Part shown: positions 25,715-33,587 of the stretch, in pieces
Layout of the letters: the number at the start of each line of letters is the position of its first letter
Position numbering within the stretch: position 1 is the stretch's first letter
DNA from: an uncultured Eubacteriales bacterium
GTDB taxonomy: Bacteria > Bacillota > Clostridia > Oscillospirales > Acutalibacteraceae
Direction of reading: 5' to 3'
Assembly (NCBI GenBank): GCA_934541115.1
Contig: CAKTDF010000005.1
Span: 1-64,000, forward strand
DNA: 64,000 bases
Notes under the pieces: model-generated
Databases searched by the model: none
What the model saw: only the letters and a program-made list of their open reading frames with translations
Told to the model about the DNA's origin: nothing
Position numbers and translations under genes: made by a program

Positions 25715-26638
25715 TCATCGGTTACCGTTGCGCTGTATCTGGAGCGCCATGTTGTCAATTTTTATATCTGTCAGCATTCCGTGGCGCATTGCGGCGGCGA
25801 GCGCTCTGTCCGGATTGTTTGTGTGCAGATGTACTTTGATAATGTCCTCATCTTCGGCAACAATTACACTGTCGCCAAGCATTTTCAGTGTGCTTTCAAG
25901 CGAGGAGAGTGGAAAAAAGCCTTTTTTGATTATGATAAACTCCGTGCAATAGGCAAAGGCAATTTCAGACGTTGGTGAAAGCTTTTTAAAAATAATTTCT
26001 CTTTGCATTCCGTCGTCTGCGTCCGGCAGAGGGAGAGTCTTTTTTGAAAAGAATGAGTCAAACCCCTCAATTATTACCGTGAAGCCTGCCGCACCGGAAT
26101 CTACAACGCCTGCGATTTTTGCCTGCTTTTGTTCTTCCCCGGTTTTTTCTGTTGCTTTTTGGCAGACCGGTACAAGAAAAGCCACGGCGTCGCTTAAGGA
26201 AGAAAAGACGTTGTTTAAAAGTGCGTCGCGGCAGGCAATGACAACCGAAAGCACGGTTCCCTTGAAAATCGGACGGCTGAGAACACGGCAGGCGTTCCTG
26301 AGCGCACTGTCAAACGCGGCTGAGAGCGAGTCTGTTTCAAGTCCGTTTTTTAAAATGTGATCTGAAAAGCCCTTGAAAAGGGCAGAGAAAATTACGCCCG
26401 AATTGCCCCTTGCGCTTCTGAGCATAGCTTTTGACGCTTTTTCAAAAAGTTCTTCGGCAGAGAGGGCTTCGTTGCCTTTGACGGCGAGGGCGGCAGCCTT
26501 GAAGGTTCTGCAAAGATTTGTTCCTGTGTCAGAGTCCGGAACGGGAAAAACGTTGTATGAGTCGATTTTTGCGCGGTTCGCATTGAGTCTGTTGTTGGCG
26601 CAGAGAAATGCGCCGATAAGGTTTTCACTCTTTGTCAT
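25715..26638 (-). CDS. DAK2/FakA-like fatty-acid kinase subunit lacking the C-terminal domain
   Basis: A 307-residue protein. Residues 1-200 are a DhaL/DAK2 ATP-binding domain: NVFPVPDSDTGTN (usually PDGDTG), RSARGNSGVIFS, GVVDSGAAGF. Residues 215-300 match the FakA middle domain with C231 (AYCTEF) and H270/H272 (IKVHLHTNNP), which correspond to the catalytic Cys and His pair of FakA. FakA is normally about 550 residues; the C-terminal FakB-binding part is missing here. The in-frame TGA is followed by 22 sense codons that resemble the start of that missing domain. The ATG at 26638 follows GGAGG. It may be a truncated or decayed fatty-acid kinase. Confidence 0.75.
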   Translation of the reverse strand: MTKSENLIGAFLCANNRLNANRAKIDSYNVFPVPDSDTGTNLCRTFKAAALAVKGNEALSAEELFEKASKAMLRSARGNSGVIFSALFKGFSDHILKNGLETDSLSAAFDSALRNACRVLSRPIFKGTVLSVVIACRDALLNNVFSSLSDAVAFLVPVCQKATEKTGEEQKQAKIAGVVDSGAAGFTVIIEGFDSFFSKKTLPLPDADDGMQREIIFKKLSPTSEIAFAYCTEFIIIKKGFFPLSSLESTLKMLGDSVIVAEDEDIIKVHLHTNNPDRALAAAMRHGMLTDIKIDNMALQIQRNGNR

Positions 26639-26682
26639 AAATACCTCCGGAAAAAGCGTTCTGCTTTCATCGGAAGTACCGC

Positions 26683-26710
26683 TTTTGCAGCAAAAGAAAA
26701 CGCTGCAAAA
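26683..26710. other. Hairpin between the solute-binding-protein and fakA-like genes
   Basis: TTTTGCAGC (26683-26691) pairs perfectly with GCTGCAAAA (26702-26710). No T-run follows on the minus strand, so it may be a processing or stability element rather than a terminator. Confidence 0.4.
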
Positions 26711-26727
26711 CCGGCATGACAAGAATT

Positions 26728-28269
26728 TTAAAAGCTCCAGGAATATGCGTTTGAATAGATGTCGCCTATGCAGGGCGAACCCTCATATTTGAGCGCTCTG
26801 GAGTAATACATTGCGCCCTCCCGGTAGCAAAGCGGAAGAAACGGAAGTTCCTCGTCAAAAACGCCGACGAAAGTCGATACGTCTATTTTGCCGCTTTTGA
26901 GGTCGAAATATGCATCGCAGACGGAGGATGAAAGACTGATTCCGTATTTTGCTTTTCCTGCCGAAGAAAAGAACGGTGTGAAATCCATGTTTGCGCCGAG
27001 CTTTACCTCGCCGAGATAGATGTCAAAATCGCCGTTTTCGAGTGCAAGCTTATATGAGTCAAAATCGAGGGCGGAAAGGTTCACCTTGATTCCCGCTTTT
27101 TCAAGTCTGGTTTTGATGAGCTTTGCCGCTTTGACCCGGCGCGCATTCTCTTTGTTGACAAGCAGCTTTATTTCAAAAAACTCAAAGTTCTTTGAGCGAT
27201 ACTTGTTGTTTGAGTAGGCGTAGATGAATTTTTCTTTTTCGAGCAAATCTTCTGCGGCGGAAATGTCGGTTTCGTCCTTTGCATTTTTGAGCGCACCGCA
27301 CTGAGACCAGTCGGGATTGAAAACGCAGGTCGCTTCCTTAGCCATTGCGTCATAGGCTGTTTCTGCAATTTCGGTTTTGTCAACGATGAGAGAGAGGGCT
27401 TTTCTTAGCCTCGGTTTTGAAAAATATTCGCTGCTGCTGTTGATGCCGAGAAAAACAAGACTGTTGAGGTTGACCTTTGCAACGCTGGCGTCTGTTTTTG
27501 AGGCGGCAGATTTTCCGTCCTCGTCAAAGTAGCAGGAGAGTACGCCCGTTCTCAGCAGATACAGCGGGTTTTCATGCCGCGCAAGGTCAAGCAGCAAGAG
27601 CTTTGTTTGTTCCATTTCTTCATCGCTTGAGCTGTCGGAAACGGCAGAAAGAACATATGAGCCGCTTTTCTTTTTTGCACTGTAGCGTCCGCTGCCTGTG
27701 GGGATACCCTTTCCGCCGCTGCCGCGTTCAATAACAGGAAAGTCAAGGCAGTTCACTGCAAAAATATCCTCAACGGAAAGCGTAAAAATAACCTTGTCGG
27801 CGCTGTCGGTGCAGGAAGCGATGTTTGAAAGCGCTCCCGAATACAGCGGACTGCTTTTTGCGAGCGTAAAGGAATACGCAACATCAGAAGCGATGACCTC
27901 GTTTCCGTCTGAAAAGCTAAGACCGCTTTTGATTCCGACAGTCAGCTTTTTTCCGTCGAGTTCATAACTTTCGGCGATTGAGGGCACTGCCTCAAAGTTT
28001 TCGTTGACTTTAAATAGAGAATCATAGAGTAGTGCTGAAAGCCGTTTGTTGGTTTCGCTTTTGGTTTTATACGGATTGAGGGAGGACGAGGAGTACATTC
28101 CGAGCGTAACAAGGCGTTCTTCCTCTTTTTTGCTCTGAGATTCGGTTTGATCGTCGGTTTTTGTTGTCTGTTCGCTCTCGGCGGTCTGAGAGCTGTCGCC
28201 GTTTCCGCAGGCTGAAAAAACAGAGCAGAAAAGGCAGAGCGCCAGACACAGAGCAATGAGTTTTTTCAT
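26728..28269 (-). CDS. ABC-transporter substrate-binding lipoprotein (SBP_bac_5, peptide type)
   Basis: A 513-residue lipoprotein: signal peptide with lipobox VFSAC (Cys near residue 21), then an acidic, Gln/Ser/Thr-rich linker, then a family-5 solute-binding fold. Family marks are LNPYKTKSETNKRLSALLYD, PSIAESYELDGKKLTVGIKS and SFSDGNEVIASDVAYSF. Such proteins capture oligopeptides or nickel complexes. No permease or ATPase gene is near, so it either uses a remote transporter or has a sensing role. It sits 15 nt after the YmdB-like gene in the same minus-strand operon. Confidence 0.85.
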   Translation of the reverse strand: MKKLIALCLALCLFCSVFSACGNGDSSQTAESEQTTKTDDQTESQSKKEEERLVTLGMYSSSSLNPYKTKSETNKRLSALLYDSLFKVNENFEAVPSIAESYELDGKKLTVGIKSGLSFSDGNEVIASDVAYSFTLAKSSPLYSGALSNIASCTDSADKVIFTLSVEDIFAVNCLDFPVIERGSGGKGIPTGSGRYSAKKKSGSYVLSAVSDSSSDEEMEQTKLLLLDLARHENPLYLLRTGVLSCYFDEDGKSAASKTDASVAKVNLNSLVFLGINSSSEYFSKPRLRKALSLIVDKTEIAETAYDAMAKEATCVFNPDWSQCGALKNAKDETDISAAEDLLEKEKFIYAYSNNKYRSKNFEFFEIKLLVNKENARRVKAAKLIKTRLEKAGIKVNLSALDFDSYKLALENGDFDIYLGEVKLGANMDFTPFFSSAGKAKYGISLSSSVCDAYFDLKSGKIDVSTFVGVFDEELPFLPLCYREGAMYYSRALKYEGSPCIGDIYSNAYSWSF

Positions 28270-28284
28270 GCTTTTCCTCCTTGT

Positions 28285-29058
28285 CTATTGAAAGCGGACG
28301 CGCTCAACTTCGGTGCAAAGTCCGCTCTTTTCATCAATGCAAAAAATGCAGCCGTTGATTTCGCACGGGAGATTTTCGGGAGTTTCAAAAAATACGGGCA
28401 GATTGGTTCTGAATTTTTTGATGATCGCTTCTTTTTTTACACCGAGAACGCTGTCTGTCGCGCCGCACATGCCAAGATCGGTGATATAGCCGGTTCCTTT
28501 TTCAAGTATGCATTCGTCACTGGTCTGAACGTGAGTATGAGTGCCGAAAACCGCCGATACTCTGCCGTCAAGATAAAAACCCAAAGCCTTTTTTTCGCTC
28601 GTTGTTTCCGCATGAAAATCAACAAGCTTTATACGGCAGCTTTTCATTTCTTCAAGCGCTCTGTCCGCGGCGTAAAACGGATTTTCAAGACTTTCCATGA
28701 ACATTGTTCCGGAAAGGTTGAGCATGCCTATCTGAACTTTTCCCATATCGATTATGCCGACGCCTTTTCCCGGAGCCCCGGGCGGGTAATTATACGGACG
28801 GATAACAAAATCGCTTTCGTCAAAATAATCATGCATTTCAGCCCGGCGAAAAGCATGGTTGCCCGTGGTGATGAAGTCAACGCCGCTTGAAAAAAGGTAG
28901 TCGGCGCTCTGAGGCGTAATTCCGTTGCCCTTTGCGCTGTTTTCTCCGTTGGCAAGGCACAGGTCGATGTTTTTCAGCTTTTTAAAGCCGGGGAGCGCTG
29001 CGCGTACCTTTTCGCAGCCGCATTGCGACACAACATCGCCGAGAACAAGAATGTTCAT
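28285..29058 (-). CDS. YmdB-type metallophosphoesterase
   Basis: A 257-residue dinuclear-metal phosphoesterase of the TIGR00282/YmdB family. Metal motifs run in order: NILVLGDVV (D8), LANGENSAKG, TTGNHAFRR, LVDFHAETTSEK and FGTHTHVQTSDE. B. subtilis YmdB hydrolyses 2',3'-cyclic AMP and affects sporulation and biofilm gene expression. The first motif here is GDVVSQCGC where relatives have GD(I/V)VGxPGR. It overlaps the upstream histidine-phosphatase gene in ATGA, suggesting coupled translation. Confidence 0.9.
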   Translation of the reverse strand: MNILVLGDVVSQCGCEKVRAALPGFKKLKNIDLCLANGENSAKGNGITPQSADYLFSSGVDFITTGNHAFRRAEMHDYFDESDFVIRPYNYPPGAPGKGVGIIDMGKVQIGMLNLSGTMFMESLENPFYAADRALEEMKSCRIKLVDFHAETTSEKKALGFYLDGRVSAVFGTHTHVQTSDECILEKGTGYITDLGMCGATDSVLGVKKEAIIKKFRTNLPVFFETPENLPCEINGCIFCIDEKSGLCTEVERVRFQ

Positions 29059-29786
29059 TCGTCTTTCTCCTCTTTATATTCTTCGTCGTAGAGATACTCG
29101 GAAACGTCAAAATCGCCGTCGTCATCGGGATAGTAGTCCCAACCGTCGTAATAGTTGTCCGCCGACTCCTCGGCAAGGGGAATCTCTTTGATTGCCTCAA
29201 GCTTTTTTCCGCTCGCCCAAAGCGAGGGGGTGATTCTGAGAGTATAGCCGCAGCCGGTGGGAGCAAGCCACTCATGAGCCGCAGCCTCCGGCAGTGCGAA
29301 GAACGACAGAATAGATGTCATTACACCGCCGTGTGTGACAATGACGGCATTATCCGTGCCGGTCTTGATTACGGCGTCAACTATTTTCATAAATGCAAGG
29401 CAAACACGTTTTGAAAAATCTTCATTTGTTTCTCCGAATGGGGGAGCAACGCCTTTTTCGCCGGCTAGCCAACGGTCAAAAAGAGGGTGCTTTTTATGCA
29501 GCTCTTCTGCGTCCTTTCCGTCAAACGAGCCGAAGTTATATTCAATGAGGCCGTCGATGATAATGGGCTTTATTCCGGGATATAAAATCTGTGCCGTTTC
29601 AAGGCAGCGTTTCAGCGGACTTGAAAAAACAAAGGAGCTTTGCGGATAGACATATTCGTTTTTCATTTGTCTGAGTTGCTCTTTTCCCTCGCTGCAAAGC
29701 GGCATGTCCGTGTGACCGATATAAAGACCTTTGAGATTTCCCTCGGTCAGTCCGTGGCGGAGGATATGTAAAGAATAAGTTTTCAT
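29055..29786 (-). CDS. Histidine phosphatase (phosphoglycerate-mutase-like)
   Basis: A 243-residue member of the histidine phosphatase superfamily. The catalytic motif is LRHGLTEGNLKGLYIGHTD and the second active His lies in VIVTHGGVM. The acidic C-terminal tail (YYPDDDGDFDVSEYLYDEEY) is unusual for the family. The substrate is unknown; alpha-ribazole or phosphoglycerate types cannot be told apart here. The chosen ATG at 29786 has AGGAGT upstream; the frame extends 5' to 29999 but that part overlaps the promoter. It is the first gene of the six-gene minus-strand set. Confidence 0.85.
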   Translation of the reverse strand: MKTYSLHILRHGLTEGNLKGLYIGHTDMPLCSEGKEQLRQMKNEYVYPQSSFVFSSPLKRCLETAQILYPGIKPIIIDGLIEYNFGSFDGKDAEELHKKHPLFDRWLAGEKGVAPPFGETNEDFSKRVCLAFMKIVDAVIKTGTDNAVIVTHGGVMTSILSFFALPEAAAHEWLAPTGCGYTLRITPSLWASGKKLEAIKEIPLAEESADNYYDGWDYYPDDDGDFDVSEYLYDEEYKEEKDE

Positions 29787-29964
29787 GACGGTACTCCTAA
29801 ATGTTATTGTGTGTTCTGAATTAAATCGAAACAATTCCCTGCTTTGTCTTGCAAAAAGCAGAGGTTTAGAACAGCTGCAAACAGAGCCAAGGGGTATCTT
29901 ATTCCCGAATTTTCGACAGAAAATAATAAAAACTCCGTCTGAAAAAGGCGTTGTCTGCGCTATG

Positions 29965-29993
29965 ATTATACTCTGTTTTCTTGCGAAATTCAA
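29965..29993 (-). promoter_or_regulatory. Sigma-70-type promoter for the 29.8-23.1 kb operon
   Basis: On the minus strand TTGAAT (29993-29988), 17 bp, TATAAT (29970-29965). It leaves a leader of about 170 nt with no recognised riboswitch. Confidence 0.75.
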
Positions 29994-30117
29994 TAGCACA
30001 GGCTTGAACCTTGTTGTTTTACGGGCGCAATGGGAGCGCGAGACGTGCAGATGCGCTGAGAAAAAATTGAGGAATGTACCGAAAAACGGACATTGACCGC
30101 GATAATTTCAATACGGA

Positions 30118-30146
30118 TTGAAAACTGTGCAAAAAGACTGTATAAT
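30118..30146 (+). promoter_or_regulatory. addAB promoter
   Basis: TTGAAA (30118-30123), 17 bp, TATAAT (30141-30146). The 450-bp gap from 29787 to 30237 holds this promoter, the divergent one at 29965-29993 and a short CTGCCTT/AAGGCAG hairpin near 30160-30187. Confidence 0.75.
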
Positions 30147-30237
30147 CTTACCCAAAGATTTCTCTGCCTTTTGCAAGCGCAAGGCAGGGCATTAATTGGA
30201 CCTAAATTACAGAATAAAGCATAAGGAGGGCTGGCAG

Positions 30238-33200
30238 GTGCTCAATTTTATAATCGGAAGAGAGGGAGTGGGTAAAACTACCTATACCCATTCGCTGCTC
30301 GGTTCTTTTGCAGAAAAGGGCGAAAAAACGCTGCTCATTGTTCCGCGTCAGTTCACGTTTGAAAGTGACAAAGGCATACTTGACGTTCTCGGTCCGCGTC
30401 TTGCGTCGGAGGTTGAGGTGCTCTCTTTCACAAGGCTTGCGGATTACGTCTTCAAAACCTGCCGAGGAGTTTCAAAGCCGATTCTCAAAGACACGGCAAA
30501 CACCGTTCTGATGAGTCTTGCGCTCGATTCTCTTGAGGAAAGGCTGAGCTTTTTTTCGCGCCACCGTTCATCAACGGTTTTTGCGCAAAAAATGCTCTCG
30601 CAGATAGCGCTTTTCAAAAAAGAGGCAATTGAGCCGCTTGACCTCTATGACGCGGCAAAAGAAATGCCTGACGGTCTCCTCAAAAAAAAGACTCAGGAGA
30701 CCGCGCTGATATTTGAAACCTATAATACCCTTGTTTCTCAAAGCTTTTTTGACGACCGTGATATTCTTTCGGCTGTGTATGATATTCTGCTTGACAGCGA
30801 CATCTTTGACGAAAAAATTATTGCCGTTGACGATTTTCGCGCCTTCTCCGGGCAGGAAATGAAAATCATTGAGCTGATGCTGCGCCGTGCAAAGAAAGTA
30901 TATGTGACTCTTTGCACCGATGAGCTTTATGTTGAAAGCAGTCTCAGCCAGTTTTTCTGCGTTTCAAAAACGGCAAAGCGACTTGTGAACGCCGCGGAAA
31001 AGCACGGCGTGCCGCTTGGAAAAACTATTGTCTTGCGCGACGGAGAAAGAGGTTTTTCTGTCTATTCTTCTCCGGAACTCAGATATCTTGAAAAGAACTT
31101 TTTTGATCTGTGTGCCGAACCTTTCGGCGGCAGCTCATCGGCTATCCGCATTGTCAACGCGCCGGATATACGGGAGGAGTGTGACTTTGTCGCTTGCGAG
31201 ATACACCGCCTTTTGCGCGAGGAAAATCTGCGCTGCCGCGATATTGCCGTTGTGTATCGCAGCGAGGGCGCATATCAAAAAGAGATACGTTACAGTCTCA
31301 GAAAATACGGTGTGCCCGTTTTTGAGGACAGACGTGCGGAAATTATGAATGAGCCGCTTTCCGTACTCGTGAAAACGGTGTTTGAAATACTTGCATTCGG
31401 TATTGACCTTGAAAGGCTGATGAAATATGCAAAAACAGGTCTTACCGCGCTTTCGTGGGACGAGATTTCGGAAATTGAAAATTATGCTTTTATGTGGAGT
31501 CTTGATTCAAAGGCACTGTGCGGCGAGTGGAAAGACAATCCGGACGGCTTTGGTATTGAAATGGACGACAGGCGAAAAGAAAGGCTTTCTGAACTCAATG
31601 CTTCAAAGAACAGGCTCATAAGTCCGCTGCTTCGGCTGCGGGAAAAGCTCAGAGAAAAGAACGCGCAGGATTGCTTGAAAGGCGCTTTTGAATTTATACT
31701 TGAGCAGGGCATTGATGAAAACCTCAAAAACTATGCCCTTGAGCTTGAAAGGAACGGAGAAATTGAGCTTGCTTTGGCGCAGGGGCAGGTTTGGGACAGT
31801 ATCGTTTCTGTTTTTGATGACCTTTCTCAGGTGTTCGGGAACGCTGTGATACCGCAGAAAAAGCTCTGTGAGCTGTTTTCCGCCGCAGTTTCAACTCTCA
31901 CACTCGGAAAACTGCCGAGCGGCTATGACGAGGTGTATATCTGCGATGCGGGACGCATTCAGACGCTTATGCCAAAGGTTATTTTTGTTGTTGGTGCAAA
32001 TGACGGTATATTTCCGCTGCTCACAAAAAGCGAGGGAATCTTCTCCTTTTTTGAAAGCGAAAAATTACGGGAAAGGCTGCCGTTTTATTCAAAAAGCGCA
32101 GCAGATTTTTCTGCCGAAGAACGTTTTCTTTTGTACGGCTCACTTTGCAGCGCGAGAGAGCGGCTTTATGTTTCGTATGCGCTGACGGATAAATCCGGCG
32201 CAAAAATTTCTCCGTCAGAAATCGTTACAGGTTTGCACAGGCTTTTTCCGAAAATTGAGGAGGAGTCTTTCCCGTTTTTCGGCGCTTTGCCGGAGAGTGA
32301 GACTGCCGCATTTGAGTTTGCGGCTGAAAAGTGGCATGAAAATACCGTGCTTGAAAACACACTCAAAAAGTATTTTGCTTCAAAGCAGGAGTACACGGGA
32401 AAACTCAGAGCGCTTTTGCGAGCCAACGGAAAAAACGTTTTCTCCTTTTCTTCGCCCGAAAAGGCGCAGCTCCTTTTTGGAAAACGGTTGAGTCTTTCCG
32501 CCTCGCAGCTTGAGGTATACGGCGAATGCCCGTTTAAATATTTCTGCCGTTACGGAATGGGAGCAAAGGAGCGCAAAACCGCCGCGCTTGACCCGGCAAG
32601 CATGGGTACGGTCGTTCATGAGGTTCTTGAAAAGCTTTTGAAAAATCACAGCGGCAGCGGTATCCACTCCCTCACCGAGGAACAGGCGGAAAGAGAAATT
32701 ACTGCGCTTCTTAAAGATTACATGAACAAGTACATGGGCGGCACAGAGGGAAAAAGTTCAAGGTTTCTTTATCTTTATGACCGACTTTTCAAAACGCTTT
32801 GCGCAATCACGGACAGGCTGCTGTGCGAATTTGAAGAGAGCGATTTTGAACCTGTCGGTTTTGAAGTACCCATCAAAGAGGGCAAATCGGTTGAGCCTAT
32901 GAAAATACCGCTCAAAAACGGTTATATTGAGCTGTTCGGTATTGTTGACCGCGTTGACATGATGAAAACCGAGGAAAAAAACTATGTTCGCGTTGTTGAT
33001 TACAAAACCGGACTGAAGGAGTTTTCGCTCAGTGACGTTTTTGCCGGGCTGGGAATGCAGATGCTTCTTTATCTTGTTTCAATATGGAGAAACGGAAAAG
33101 GCGAATATAAAGACGCTGTGCCCTCGGGGGTTCTTTATCTTCCGGCAAGGCTGGAGGCTTTTTCTGCGGAGCGTTCGGACGACAGAGAAACAGTGTTCAA

Positions 33201-33585
33201 TCAGATGCTTTCAGGCGGAAAAATGGACGGCATGATTCTTGACGACGGAGAAGTTATAAAGGGCATGGACAATTCATTGAGCGGACGGTTCATACCGATT
33301 AAAATAAACAAGCGAAGCGGGGCTTTGAGCGGAAAGTTCATTTCTCTGCCTCAGCTTGAAAAATTGCAGAAAAAGCTTGAAAGAATTATGAGCGAAATGG
33401 GAGAAAACCTCCATGCGGGAAAAATTCCGGCTCTGCCCGTGTTCGGAAAGGGACACGACAAAACCTGCGAGTGGTGCCCTTATGCGGCGGTTTGTATGAG
33501 GGAGAAAAACGGTGCAAAAAGATATATCGTACCGAAGACCCACAGCGAATGCCTCTCTGAACTCGGAGAAAAGGAGGGAGACTGA
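30238..33585 (+). CDS. addB: ATP-dependent helicase/nuclease subunit B (AddB)
   Basis: An 1115-residue subunit of the AddAB enzyme that resects double-strand breaks and recognises Chi. The N-terminal P-loop is GREGVGKTTYTH (residues 7-14 for the core). The C-terminal RecB-type nuclease has GIVDRVDMM and VVDYKTG. Four Fe-S cysteines are visible: YGECPFKYFC near the middle and CEWCPYAAVC at the end. The GTG at 30238, eight bases after AGGAGGG, fits the family N-terminus (MLNFIIGREG). The upstream in-frame TTG at 30196 has no site. addA follows after two bases. Confidence 0.95.
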   Translation: MLNFIIGREGVGKTTYTHSLLGSFAEKGEKTLLIVPRQFTFESDKGILDVLGPRLASEVEVLSFTRLADYVFKTCRGVSKPILKDTANTVLMSLALDSLEERLSFFSRHRSSTVFAQKMLSQIALFKKEAIEPLDLYDAAKEMPDGLLKKKTQETALIFETYNTLVSQSFFDDRDILSAVYDILLDSDIFDEKIIAVDDFRAFSGQEMKIIELMLRRAKKVYVTLCTDELYVESSLSQFFCVSKTAKRLVNAAEKHGVPLGKTIVLRDGERGFSVYSSPELRYLEKNFFDLCAEPFGGSSSAIRIVNAPDIREECDFVACEIHRLLREENLRCRDIAVVYRSEGAYQKEIRYSLRKYGVPVFEDRRAEIMNEPLSVLVKTVFEILAFGIDLERLMKYAKTGLTALSWDEISEIENYAFMWSLDSKALCGEWKDNPDGFGIEMDDRRKERLSELNASKNRLISPLLRLREKLREKNAQDCLKGAFEFILEQGIDENLKNYALELERNGEIELALAQGQVWDSIVSVFDDLSQVFGNAVIPQKKLCELFSAAVSTLTLGKLPSGYDEVYICDAGRIQTLMPKVIFVVGANDGIFPLLTKSEGIFSFFESEKLRERLPFYSKSAADFSAEERFLLYGSLCSARERLYVSYALTDKSGAKISPSEIVTGLHRLFPKIEEESFPFFGALPESETAAFEFAAEKWHENTVLENTLKKYFASKQEYTGKLRALLRANGKNVFSFSSPEKAQLLFGKRLSLSASQLEVYGECPFKYFCRYGMGAKERKTAALDPASMGTVVHEVLEKLLKNHSGSGIHSLTEEQAEREITALLKDYMNKYMGGTEGKSSRFLYLYDRLFKTLCAITDRLLCEFEESDFEPVGFEVPIKEGKSVEPMKIPLKNGYIELFGIVDRVDMMKTEEKNYVRVVDYKTGLKEFSLSDVFAGLGMQMLLYLVSIWRNGKGEYKDAVPSGVLYLPARLEAFSAERSDDRETVFNQMLSGGKMDGMILDDGEVIKGMDNSLSGRFIPIKINKRSGALSGKFISLPQLEKLQKKLERIMSEMGENLHAGKIPALPVFGKGHDKTCEWCPYAAVCMREKNGAKRYIVPKTHSECLSELGEKEGD

Positions 33586-33587
33586 CT

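Noticed and set aside
29787..29999. N-terminal extension of the histidine phosphatase frame to 29999
   Set aside because: It would cross the promoter at 29965-29993, and the ATG at 29786 has a clear ribosome binding site and begins right before the RHG motif.
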